Shown piece by piece: positions 8,313 to 15,275 of a DNA stretch of 39,095 nt. The position numbers were made by a program, and so were the translations under genes. Origin of the DNA: an uncultured Gemmiger sp. (GTDB lineage Bacteria; Bacillota; Clostridia; Oscillospirales; Ruminococcaceae); NCBI GenBank assembly GCA_944382785.1, contig CALWNO010000024.1, forward strand, positions 1 to 39,095, given 5' to 3'. The notes beneath the pieces are model-generated. The model saw nothing but the letters and a program-made list of their open reading frames with translations. It ran no database searches and was not told the DNA's origin. How positions within the stretch are numbered: the stretch's first letter is position 1; the number at the start of each line of letters is the position of its first letter.

Positions 8313-9218
8313 TCAGTCCTCCGTTTCGTCCTCAAATACGGCGTTCCAGTTGGCATGGAACAGATCTTTCTTGCCCGGGGCCGGGGCGGCGGGTTTCTGT
8401 GTGGTGGCCAGGATGTTGGCACCGGCCAGCTGCCCCTTGCCCCGCACCGCCTGCAGGGTGGTCAGGCCCTGAGCCCGCCAGGACCGCAGAATACCGTCCA
8501 CATAGCGGACGGTACGGTGGGCCTCGGCGTGCAGCAGGGCTTCGGCGATCATCTCGCCCCCAAATCCCCATTCCTCATACCAGCGGGTGATGGCGTTGCG
8601 CTCCCACCGGGTCAGGCGGGCAGCCTCGGTGCCGAACTGCAGGGCAACCTCATTCCAGCGGGAAGCCCGTACGGCTTCCTGCTTCAGAAAGCGTTCGGCA
8701 TCGGCACCGGTCTCCACACCGGCCTCCCGCCAGCGGGTCAGTTCCCGGCTCACCGCCGCCACCGTGCACCGGCCCTGCCGGGCCACCTCGGCACAGCAGG
8801 TCAGGATCACATCCGGCAGCCAGCCGTCCTGCAGGTACAGTCCCACCAGCCGTTGCATCTCGCTGCGGCTCAAAGCCCGCCCCAGGGCGGCCTGGGCTTC
8901 CTGACACAGGACTGCCACATAGGGGTCGTTCAGGGTGGTCAGGTCAATGTGCGGCGGCTTGGGGGCTTCTGGCTGGGGCAGGCCGCCCCGGTCACTTTCC
9001 AGCAAACCGGCGCCGGCCCAGTATTGCAGGGCCCGCTTGGCCGCTTCCAGGCTCTTGAGGCCCAGGTCATGGGCGATGGTGCGTGGGTCCGGGGCGCCGC
9101 CGCCGATGAGGTACAGCGCCACCCGCACCGTGTCCCCGTCTGCCCGGGGCAGATGCTGCCACACCAGACGGGGCACCGCCACCGTATCCCCGTTATGTGC
9201 TGCCAGCCGATATCCCAT
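8313..9218 (-). CDS. DnaD-domain primosome protein
   Basis: The 301-residue protein has an N-terminal winged-helix-like part (residues about 1-85, including LGLKSLEAAKRALQYW) and a DnaD-like C-terminal domain with the ITRWYEEWGFGGEMIAEA segment and the ...YVDGILRSW signature (about 205-250). DnaD proteins bind DNA and help bring the helicase loader to origins and stalled forks. ATG 9218 has GGAGG 8 nt upstream and a strong promoter just behind it, so the much longer open frame running to 10427 is not coding. The gene is the first of a two-gene unit with dnaI. Confidence 0.85.
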   Translation of the reverse strand: MGYRLAAHNGDTVAVPRLVWQHLPRADGDTVRVALYLIGGGAPDPRTIAHDLGLKSLEAAKRALQYWAGAGLLESDRGGLPQPEAPKPPHIDLTTLNDPYVAVLCQEAQAALGRALSRSEMQRLVGLYLQDGWLPDVILTCCAEVARQGRCTVAAVSRELTRWREAGVETGADAERFLKQEAVRASRWNEVALQFGTEAARLTRWERNAITRWYEEWGFGGEMIAEALLHAEAHRTVRYVDGILRSWRAQGLTTLQAVRGKGQLAGANILATTQKPAAPAPGKKDLFHANWNAVFEDETED

Positions 9219-9254
9219 GCCTGCGTTCCTCCATCCCTGTTTTTGTATCCTAAC

Positions 9255-9283
9255 ATTATAGCATTCCCCCCGCGGGGTGTAAA
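9255..9283 (-). promoter_or_regulatory. Promoter of the dnaD-dnaI unit
   Basis: On the minus strand TTTACA (9278-9283), a 17-nt spacer and TATAAT (9255-9260) give a near-consensus promoter. The spacer contains a perfect 10-bp palindrome CCCCGCGGGG (9268-9277), a possible operator. Confidence 0.8.
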
Positions 9284-9359
9284 GCAAGGGGGGAGGGACT
9301 CTGGCAAAACCTACAAAAACAAATGTGAAATCTTGGCGGGTATTTCCGACAGCCGATGC

Positions 9360-9388
9360 TTGCGTACACAGCCAAAAAAAATTACAAT
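9360..9388 (+). promoter_or_regulatory. Promoter of the phosphoribosyltransferase-like gene
   Basis: TTGCGT (9360-9365), 17 nt, TACAAT (9383-9388), with an A-rich spacer; 61 nt before the start codon. Confidence 0.6.
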
Positions 9389-9449
9389 AAAAGTAATAAC
9401 TCCCGCGCGTTGCAGCGCATACAAAAAGTGGAAAAAAGGAGTGATTCCC

Positions 9450-10088
9450 ATGGCCATCAGCCTGGTCAAGTTGCCCACAAAAAAGAAGGACCTTCTGCTG
9501 CGCGTGGCAAAGGGGCATTTTGCCACCAGCCACAGCCATATCAACTATTATATTGACGTTACCATGCAGAAGACCCGCCTGTCTGAAGCCCGTGCGGTCG
9601 CCCAGGAACTGGTGCGCCATTATACCGCCACCACCATCGTGGACACCGTTCTTTGCCTGGACGGTACCGAGGTCATCGGCGCCTGCCTGGCTTCCGAACT
9701 GACCCGGGGCGGCTATGTGAACATGAACGCCCACCAGACCATCTATGTGGTCAGCCCCGAACACACCAGCGGCAGCCAGCTGCTGTTCCGGGAGAATACC
9801 GCCCCCATGATCACCAACAAACATGTGTTGATTCTGGCCGCTTCGGTCACCACCGGATACACCGCCCAGGCAGCGGTGGAAGCGGTGGACTATTACGGCG
9901 GTCTGGTGGCCGGCATCACCTCCATCTTTGCCACGGTTACCGAGTGCGCCGGCTATCCTGTCACCAGCATCTTTGACCCGTCCACCCTGGGAGATTACGA
10001 GAGCTATGATTCCCGCAACTGTCCCTGGTGCAGGCAGGGCGTCAAGATCGATGCCCTGGTCAACAGCTACGGCTATTCCAGCCTGTAA
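9450..10088 (+). CDS. Orotate phosphoribosyltransferase-like protein lacking the acidic PRPP pair
   Basis: The 212-residue protein has the layout of a type I phosphoribosyltransferase: a variable hood (SHSHINYYID), a central DTVLCLDGTEVIGA strand and the PRPP loop region HVLILAASVTTG (125-136). In working enzymes the loop reads as a hydrophobic strand, two acidic residues and then TTG; here the acidic pair is Ala130-Ala131 while SVTTG is kept. A C-terminal CPWC (191-194) sits before KIDALVN. From memory, relatives in other Clostridia share the Ala pair and are often labelled orotate phosphoribosyltransferase, so the change looks family-wide. No pyrimidine gene is nearby. ATG 9450 follows AAAAAAGGAG at normal spacing, and the gene is alone between a promoter and a terminator. 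Enzyme activity is doubtful. Confidence 0.75.
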   Translation: MAISLVKLPTKKKDLLLRVAKGHFATSHSHINYYIDVTMQKTRLSEARAVAQELVRHYTATTIVDTVLCLDGTEVIGACLASELTRGGYVNMNAHQTIYVVSPEHTSGSQLLFRENTAPMITNKHVLILAASVTTGYTAQAAVEAVDYYGGLVAGITSIFATVTECAGYPVTSIFDPSTLGDYESYDSRNCPWCRQGVKIDALVNSYGYSSL

Positions 10089-10137
10089 AATGCCCATGAG
10101 TGGAGCCTCGTGCTCCGATGTCCTTTTCTCTTTTCGC

Positions 10138-10169
10138 AAAACCCCTGCCGTTGCACCGGCAGGGGTTTT
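10138..10169 (+). terminator. Terminator of the phosphoribosyltransferase-like gene
   Basis: A 13-bp stem AAAACCCCTGCCG / CGGCAGGGGTTTT with a short loop ends in TTTT. A smaller hairpin GGAGC/GCTCC (10102-10116) precedes it. Confidence 0.85.
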
Positions 10170-10179
10170 GTGGTATGCT
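10151..10179 (+). promoter_or_regulatory. Weak candidate promoter of the tagA-like gene
   Basis: TTGCAC (10151-10156), 17 nt, then TATGCT (10174-10179) with an extended TG at 10171-10172. The -35 lies in the loop of the upstream terminator. The hexamers are imperfect, so this is tentative. Confidence 0.3.
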
Positions 10180-10278
10180 AAGAGCAGTTTGCCCTGCCTG
10201 TTTTTACCCATCGGGCGGGATATTATGGAGAAACAATCGGTTCCGGAAGCCACCGGCACCGGGAAGGAGGACGGCCCA

Positions 10279-11028
10279 ATGCCGGAACAGCAGTTTTCCA
10301 CCTGTGACATCATGGGGGTGCATGTGGCTGTCACCGATATGGAAGCCGCTCTGCGCCTGCTGCAGCAGAATCTGGACCTCTGGCGGGGAGAATATATCTG
10401 TGTGGCCAATGTCCATACCACCGTCACCGCACACCGGGACCCGGACTATCTCCGGGTGCAGAACGGTTCCATCATGGTGCTGCCGGACGGCGGTCCTTTG
10501 TCCAAATACAGCCGGGCCCACGGCTACCCGCAGGCACAGCGTGTCACCGGGCCTGACCTGATGCGCCGGGTCCTGGCCGCAAGTGCCGAGCACGGCTGGA
10601 CCCATTATTTTTACGGTTCCACCCCGGAAACGCTGGAAAAGCTCAGGGCAGTGCTGGCTCAGCGGTATCCCGGCGCAAAGATAGCGGGCATGTACAGCCC
10701 GCCTTTCCGCGCTCTGACCCCGGAGGAGGATGCCGAGGATGTAGCCCGCATCAATGCTGCCGCGCCGGACTTTGTCTGGGTGGGGCTGGGGGCTCCCAAA
10801 CAGGAGCGCTGGATGGCCGCCCACAAGGGGCGGGTCCATGCCCTGATGCTGGGGGTGGGCGCCGCATTTGATTACGAGGCGGGCAATATCCAGCGGGCGC
10901 CGGACTGGATGCAGCGGCACAACCTGGAGTGGTTTTACCGGCTTATGCAGGACCCGGGTCGGCTGTTCGGCCGGTATCTTTCCACCAATCTACGCTTTTT
11001 GGCCTGGGCCGCAAGGCAGAAAAAATAA
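10279..11028 (+). CDS. WecG/TagA/CpsF family glycosyltransferase
   Basis: These GT26 enzymes add the second sugar, typically ManNAc, to GlcNAc-PP-undecaprenol on the inner membrane face for teichoic acid or surface polysaccharide. The 249-residue protein has the family segments ANVHTTVTAHRD, LPDGGPLSKYSRAHGYPQ, the FYGSTPETL nucleotide region and the VGLGAPKQERWM block, with a basic/aromatic C-terminal tail as in membrane-associated TagA. ATG 10279 lies 8 nt after GGAAGGAGG; the in-frame ATG 10225 has only a poor site. It is 21 nt upstream of the large initiating sugar-phosphate transferase, so both probably build the same lipid-linked glycan. The donor sugar is inferred from family only. Confidence 0.87.
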   Translation: MPEQQFSTCDIMGVHVAVTDMEAALRLLQQNLDLWRGEYICVANVHTTVTAHRDPDYLRVQNGSIMVLPDGGPLSKYSRAHGYPQAQRVTGPDLMRRVLAASAEHGWTHYFYGSTPETLEKLRAVLAQRYPGAKIAGMYSPPFRALTPEEDAEDVARINAAAPDFVWVGLGAPKQERWMAAHKGRVHALMLGVGAAFDYEAGNIQRAPDWMQRHNLEWFYRLMQDPGRLFGRYLSTNLRFLAWAARQKK

Positions 11029-11049
11029 AAACGACCAGGGGGAAATCCT

Positions 11050-12495
11050 GTGGCGAAAAAGGATAAAATTCAATATGTGCTCAACCTTCTGGCGGATGGT
11101 GCCAGCCTCCTGGTCAGTGTGGTGGCGGCCTGGCTTGTCACCGACAAAGGCCTGGGGGTGCTGCTGGACTATACCCGCCAGGACTGGGGCCAGTTCATCC
11201 TGATCCTGCTGCTGGCCTTTCTGGTGGTGTATGCGGGGTTCAACGGTTCTGCCCGGCTTACCCGGCGGGGCTGGAAGTCGGAACTGCTTCACTGCCTGCG
11301 CAATACCATTCTGCTGGGGGCGGTGCTGGCGGTTTGCCTGCTGCTGACCAAGGCTACCTTGCTGGAATCCCGCTACCTGTATGTGGGCATTCTGGCAGCC
11401 AACGCGGTCTGCCTGTATCTCTCCCATACGGCACTGAAAACCTACCTCAACAAATACTTCTATAAAGGGTCCCTGGCCACTTTGGTGGGCATCATCACCA
11501 CCACCGACAGGGCACCGCTGCTGATTCATGACCTCAAACACGACTGGGCCAAAAAGCTGCAGGGGGTGGTCCTGCTGGATGCCGAGCAGCCCGGCGGCCG
11601 GGTGGACGGAGTGCCGGTGGCGGCGGTGTATGAAGGAGCTATGGAATGGATTCGCCACGAACCTCTGGATGAAGTGTATGTGAATGTGCCCTACCAGAGC
11701 GGGGATTCCCTGCGCCCGCTCCTCAATGAGATGGAGAGCATGGGACTGTGCGTGCACCTGAATGTGACGGTATTGGAACCCTACACCGCGGCGGCCCGGC
11801 AGGAGGAGGGCTGGTTCCCCCAGCTGCAAACCACGGTAGAAACAGCGGGAGGCGTACCCTTTGTCACCATCACAGCCGCGGAACATGATTTCGGCGCCAT
11901 GATCCTCAAGCGGATGATGGATGTGGTGGGGGCGCTGGTGGGGCTGGTGATCTCGGTGCCCATCATTGCGATTACGGCCATTCCCCTCAAACTGGAAAGC
12001 CCCGGTCCTCTCTTTTTCCGCCAGAAACGGGTGGGCCTCAACGGCCGGGTGTTCTATATTTACAAGCTGCGCAGCATGTATGCGGATGCGGAAAAACGCA
12101 AGCAGGAACTGATGGAACAAAACAAGATGCAGGGCCTGATGTTCAAGATGGATGATGACCCCCGCATCACCAAAGTGGGCAAGTTCATCCGTCGTACTTC
12201 CATCGATGAACTGCCCCAGTTCTGGAACATTCTGAAAGGGGATATGAGCCTGGTGGGCACCCGTCCGCCCACACTGGACGAGTACGAGCAGTACGATTCC
12301 CACCACAAACGGCGCCTTTCCATGAAGCCGGGGCTGACCGGCCTGTGGCAGGTCAGCGGCCGCAGCGATATCCGCAATTTTGAGGAAGTTGTCAAACTGG
12401 ATGTGACCTACATCGATAACTGGTCTCTGGGTCTGGATATGCGGATTCTGGTCAAGACCATCGGTGTGGTGTTCAAGCGCACCGGCGCAGAATGA
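11050..12495 (+). CDS. Polyprenyl glycosylphosphotransferase (initiating sugar-phosphate transferase, large form)
   Basis: The enzyme transfers a sugar-1-phosphate from an NDP-sugar to undecaprenyl phosphate, the first step of exopolysaccharide synthesis. The 481-residue protein has four to five N-terminal membrane spans, a soluble CoA-binding-like middle (about 140-270) and a C-terminal bacterial sugar transferase domain (about 283-481). That domain has a membrane helix, KLESPGPLFFRQKRVG, the KLRSM segment, RRTSIDELPQFWNIL and LVGTRPPTLDEY. The start is GTG 11050 after AGGGGG. It follows the TagA-like gene by 21 nt and ends at a terminator. The sugar cannot be read from sequence. Compare the much smaller form at 34813-35433. 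Confidence 0.9.
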   Translation: MAKKDKIQYVLNLLADGASLLVSVVAAWLVTDKGLGVLLDYTRQDWGQFILILLLAFLVVYAGFNGSARLTRRGWKSELLHCLRNTILLGAVLAVCLLLTKATLLESRYLYVGILAANAVCLYLSHTALKTYLNKYFYKGSLATLVGIITTTDRAPLLIHDLKHDWAKKLQGVVLLDAEQPGGRVDGVPVAAVYEGAMEWIRHEPLDEVYVNVPYQSGDSLRPLLNEMESMGLCVHLNVTVLEPYTAAARQEEGWFPQLQTTVETAGGVPFVTITAAEHDFGAMILKRMMDVVGALVGLVISVPIIAITAIPLKLESPGPLFFRQKRVGLNGRVFYIYKLRSMYADAEKRKQELMEQNKMQGLMFKMDDDPRITKVGKFIRRTSIDELPQFWNILKGDMSLVGTRPPTLDEYEQYDSHHKRRLSMKPGLTGLWQVSGRSDIRNFEEVVKLDVTYIDNWSLGLDMRILVKTIGVVFKRTGAE

Positions 12496-12501
12496 GTTCG
12501 C

Positions 12502-12533
12502 AGCCCTTCGCTTTCATGGCGGAGGGCTTTTTG
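12502..12533 (+). terminator. Terminator of the tagA-like/sugar transferase unit
   Basis: AGCCCTTCGC / GCGGAGGGCT form a 10-bp stem with one G-U pair and a 7-nt loop, followed by TTTTTG. Confidence 0.85.
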
Positions 12534-12537
12534 CACC

Positions 12538-12566
12538 TTGTGTGCCGGGCACTCGTTGACTATAAT
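12538..12566 (+). promoter_or_regulatory. Promoter of the LytTR two-component operon
   Basis: TTGTGT (12538-12543), 17 nt, perfect TATAAT (12561-12566). The spacer holds an inverted repeat GTGCC-G-GGCAC (12542-12552), a candidate operator for autoregulation. Confidence 0.65.
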
Positions 12567-12594
12567 AAAAATAAAGAACCAAGGAGGGATGGCC

Positions 12595-13305
12595 ATGATC
12601 CGCATTGCAATCGTGGAGGATGACAAGGCGGTACAGACCCAGCTGGCGGAATACATCCGCCGGTATGAGCGGCAGTTCGGCCGCATGTTTGAGCTGAGCC
12701 TGTTTGACGATGGGGACGAGATCGTCTCCGACTATCGGGCCATCTATGATATTATCCTGCTGGATGTGCAGATGCGCCGCATGGACGGCATGGCTGCCGC
12801 CGAGCGTATCCGGCAGATGGACAAGGATGTGCTGCTCATTTTCATCACCAACATGGCCCAGTTTGCCATCCGGGGCTATGCGGTGGATGCGCTGGATTAT
12901 GTGCTCAAACCGGTGCCGTACTTTGCTTTTTCCCAGCAGTTGCAGAAAGCGGTGGCCCGGCTGCAGGCCCGGCAGAAAACTTTTCTCACCATCCCGGTGG
13001 AAGGGGGACTGCGCCGGGTGAATGTGGCGTCCTTGTATTATCTGGAAAGTGACGGCCATAAGGTCCGCCTGTATACCGAGAACGGAGAAATTGCCGCTAC
13101 GGGAACCCTGAAAGGATTTGAGGAAAAGTTGGCAGGCAAACCCTTCGCCCGCTGCAACAGCGGATATCTGGTCAATCTGGCTCAGGTGCTGGGGGTGCAG
13201 CAGAACACGGTACAGGTGGGACCTTATGAGCTGCAGATCAGCCGCCCCAAAAAGAAGGCCTTTATGGAGGCATTGACCGACTATATCGGAGGAGGCGTCA
13301 AGTGA
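12595..13305 (+). CDS. LytTR-family response regulator
   Basis: The 236-residue protein has a receiver domain (residues 1-120) with the acidic pocket EDD (8-10), phosphoacceptor Asp57 in ILLDVQM and conserved Lys105 in YVLKPV. A LytTR DNA-binding domain follows (about 135-232, LRRVNVASLYYLES...FARCNSGYLVNL). This is the AgrA/LytR/VirR architecture, which binds paired short direct repeats. Of two ATGs, 12595 is 7 nt from GGAGG while 12589 is 1 nt away, so 12595 is chosen. Its stop TGA overlaps the kinase start (TGATG), giving translational coupling with its partner. The target genes are not evident in the window. Confidence 0.93.
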   Translation: MIRIAIVEDDKAVQTQLAEYIRRYERQFGRMFELSLFDDGDEIVSDYRAIYDIILLDVQMRRMDGMAAAERIRQMDKDVLLIFITNMAQFAIRGYAVDALDYVLKPVPYFAFSQQLQKAVARLQARQKTFLTIPVEGGLRRVNVASLYYLESDGHKVRLYTENGEIAATGTLKGFEEKLAGKPFARCNSGYLVNLAQVLGVQQNTVQVGPYELQISRPKKKAFMEALTDYIGGGVK

Positions 13306-14588
13306 TGGCGTTGCCGGATATTCCCCGGCTGTACACAGCCCTGGCAGAGTGGCTGGCTTGCTTTTTGTATGTGCTGGCCCTGCGTCCCCGGTTCCGGCGC
13401 ACAGCCACCGTCTTGATCGCCGTTGTCTGGCTGGTGGGGATGGGAACCTTTTTGCAGCTGACGGGTCATGTGCCCATTGTGTGGTGGATTCCCTGCATGG
13501 CAGCGGCGGTGGCGGCCATGTATCTGCTGATTTTGCTGATCTGTGATATCCCGGCCATGGATGCGGGCTACTGCTGTGCCCGGGCCTTTATTCTGGCGGA
13601 ATTTGCCGCCAGTCTGGAATGGCAGCTTCATTGTCTGCTGTGGCCGGAGCGTCCCGGCAGTCATCCGCTGCCCCTGCTGCTGATGGCAGTGGTGTATGCG
13701 GCGGTATACGGATTCGTTTTCTGGTTTGATGTCCGGCGCATGGGGCGGGAAAACGGTACCCTTGGAGCTACCGGGCGCTCGCTCATCAGTGCGGTGGTCA
13801 TGGCCGTCACCGCCTTTGCGGTCAGTAACTTGAGCTTTGCCCAGGCGAACAGCAACACCATGAGCGTGTTCTACATTCGCACCCTGGTGGATTTTGCGGG
13901 GGTGCTGATTCTTTCCATCCAGCAGGAACAGCTGCGGGAAAGCCGCCTGCATGAGGAACTTTCGGCCATGGATAATGTGCTGCACCGTCAGTATGAGCAG
14001 TACCGACAGAGCAAGGAGAGTATCCATCTGCTCAACCGCCGGTATCACGACCTGAAGGTGAAGATTGCCGCCATCAAGGCGGAGCACGACCCCGGCAAGC
14101 AGGCGGCGGCTCTGGACGAGATGGAAAGCGGGATCCGCATGTATGAAGCCCAGAACAAGACCGGTAACCCGGTGTTGGACACCCTGCTCACCGCCAAAAG
14201 TCTGTACTGCCAGCAGCACGAGATCAACCTGACCTGTGTGGCCAACGGACACCTGCTGGATTTCATGCCCACGGCGGATATCTGCACCATTGTGGGTACA
14301 GCCCTGGACAACGCCACCGAGAGTGTGGAGGCCATCCCCGACACCGAGAAACGGCTGATCCGTACGGCGGTTTATGCCCGGAACGGCTTTATCATGCTGC
14401 GTTTTGAAAACTATTGCGAAACCGGCCCGGAACTGCCCGCGGAAGGCGGTTCCCGGGCAGGTGCCCATGGAGGATACGGGATCAAGAGCATCCGGGCCAC
14501 GGCCCAGAAATACGGCGGCACCGTCACCGTTCACTTTGAGAACAACTGGTTTACCCTGCGTGTGCTGCTGCCGGAAACACAAAAATAA
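13305..14588 (+). CDS. GHKL-type sensor histidine kinase (AgrC-like)
   Basis: The 427-residue protein has six hydrophobic spans in residues 1-205, a coiled helix (205-245), the phosphorylated histidine His248 in RRYHDLK, and a GHKL ATPase domain with N-box Asn336 (TALDNATE) and a GGYGIKSI glycine loop. This is the layout of AgrC/VirS kinases that sense peptides or other membrane signals and pair with LytTR regulators. The start overlaps the regulator stop (TGATG at 13303-13307); GTG 13302 is an alternative with the same GGAGGAGG site. No agrB-like processing gene or peptide precursor lies beside it, so the signal is unknown. Confidence 0.9.
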   Translation: MALPDIPRLYTALAEWLACFLYVLALRPRFRRTATVLIAVVWLVGMGTFLQLTGHVPIVWWIPCMAAAVAAMYLLILLICDIPAMDAGYCCARAFILAEFAASLEWQLHCLLWPERPGSHPLPLLLMAVVYAAVYGFVFWFDVRRMGRENGTLGATGRSLISAVVMAVTAFAVSNLSFAQANSNTMSVFYIRTLVDFAGVLILSIQQEQLRESRLHEELSAMDNVLHRQYEQYRQSKESIHLLNRRYHDLKVKIAAIKAEHDPGKQAAALDEMESGIRMYEAQNKTGNPVLDTLLTAKSLYCQQHEINLTCVANGHLLDFMPTADICTIVGTALDNATESVEAIPDTEKRLIRTAVYARNGFIMLRFENYCETGPELPAEGGSRAGAHGGYGIKSIRATAQKYGGTVTVHFENNWFTLRVLLPETQK

Positions 14589-14626
14589 ACAGGTCCGCTG
14601 CGGCAGGAACGCAGCGGACCTGTTTT
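14589..14626 (+). terminator. Terminator of the two-component operon
   Basis: A 13-bp perfect stem CAGGTCCGCTGCG / CGCAGCGGACCTG with a 7-nt loop is followed by TTTTG, directly after the kinase stop. Confidence 0.9.
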
Positions 14627-14761
14627 GATATCAAACAAAAAATCCGTGTCAATCGGTTGTGCATATAAAAAACCGGAAGTCTTTCAGCATTTGCTGTAAG
14701 GCGCTGATCGGTGTGACGGGCTTCTCCCGCGGACTGCTCTCATCTCCGCCCCACATACAAC

Positions 14762-14790
14762 AAAAAAGCTCCCAGCCTGAGCTGAGAGCT
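14762..14790 (-). terminator. Terminator downstream of tRNA-Pro
   Basis: On the minus strand AGCTCTCAGC / GCTGGGAGCT around a 4-nt loop is followed by five to six T. It starts 4 nt after the tRNA-Pro CCA end. A-runs on the other side make it partly bidirectional. From 14627 to 14761 I see nothing else. Confidence 0.85.
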
Positions 14791-14793
14791 TTT

Positions 14794-14869
14794 TGGTCGG
14801 AGTGACGGGATTCGAACCCACGGCCTCTTGGTCCCGAACCAAGCGCGCTACCATCTGCGCTACACCCCG
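14794..14869 (-). tRNA. tRNA-Pro (anticodon CGG)
   Basis: The minus strand gives acceptor CGGGGTG / CACTCCG (one G-U), D arm with GGTA, anticodon stem CTTGG/CCAAG around loop TTCGGGA (anticodon CGG, codon CCG), T loop TTCGAAT, discriminator A and an encoded CCA. It lies downstream of tRNA-Gln, but a terminator sits between them, ending 2 nt before this gene's 5' end. Confidence 0.97.
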
Positions 14870-14871
14870 AG

Positions 14872-14901
14872 AAAAAAACCGCAGCAGCCGGGCTGCTGCG
14901 G
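14872..14901 (-). terminator. Intrinsic terminator between the two tRNA genes
   Basis: On the minus strand CCGCAGCAG-CCCGG-CTGCTGCGG is followed by seven T (14872-14878). The stem begins 3 nt after the tRNA-Gln CCA, and the T-run ends 2 nt before tRNA-Pro. Confidence 0.85.
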
Positions 14902-14904
14902 TCC

Positions 14905-14978
14905 TGGTTGGGGATGAGAGGATCGAACTCCCACGGGCGGAGTCAGAGTCCGCTGCACTACCATTATGCGAATCCCCA
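14905..14978 (-). tRNA. tRNA-Gln (anticodon CTG)
   Basis: Acceptor TGGGGAT / ATCCCCA, D loop with AATGGTAG, anticodon stem GCGGA/TCCGC around CTCTGAC (anticodon CTG, codon CAG), T arm GGGAG-TTCGATC-CTCTC, discriminator A and encoded CCA. A perfect-consensus promoter lies 39 nt upstream. Confidence 0.97.
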
Positions 14979-15017
14979 GTAGGTTTTGTCTGGGCTTGCT
15001 GCCCTCGACGTTTATTT

Positions 15018-15046
15018 ATTATAGCGACTCGGATTCGGTTTGTCAA
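15018..15046 (-). promoter_or_regulatory. Consensus promoter of the tRNA genes
   Basis: On the minus strand TTGACA (15041-15046), 17 nt, TATAAT (15018-15023): both hexamers are perfect. Confidence 0.9.
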
Positions 15047-15170
15047 CAGTTTTTTGCAAAAAGTTTCCGGAAATTTTGCCTGCCATGCCGTGCCGGCTGC
15101 CTGAAGGTGGCCGGTGAGGCAAAAACAGATGGTGCACCAGAATTTTTTCTCCGGCCTGTTTGTCGGGGCA

Positions 15171-15200
15171 TTGACAAAGGGGGCTTTGGTGGCGTACTCT
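15171..15200 (+). promoter_or_regulatory. Probable pfk promoter
   Basis: Perfect TTGACA (15171-15176), then TACTCT (15195-15200) after 18 nt. The -10 is weak. The leader between here and the gene includes a CCCG/CGGG stem near 15231-15241. Confidence 0.5.
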
Positions 15201-15275
15201 TAACCTAAAGAAGATCTGCGGCGGCGGGGAACCCGTAGCGGGAGGCCCACTGCCCAAAAACGGGAGGGTTACACA

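Noticed and set aside
9219-10427. Extension of the dnaD-like frame upstream on the minus strand
   Set aside because: It runs through a near-perfect promoter and opposite a good gene; ATG 9218 has the ribosome site.
14684-15046. Minus-strand frame across the tRNA genes
   Set aside because: It overlaps both tRNAs, their terminators and the promoter; it is chance.
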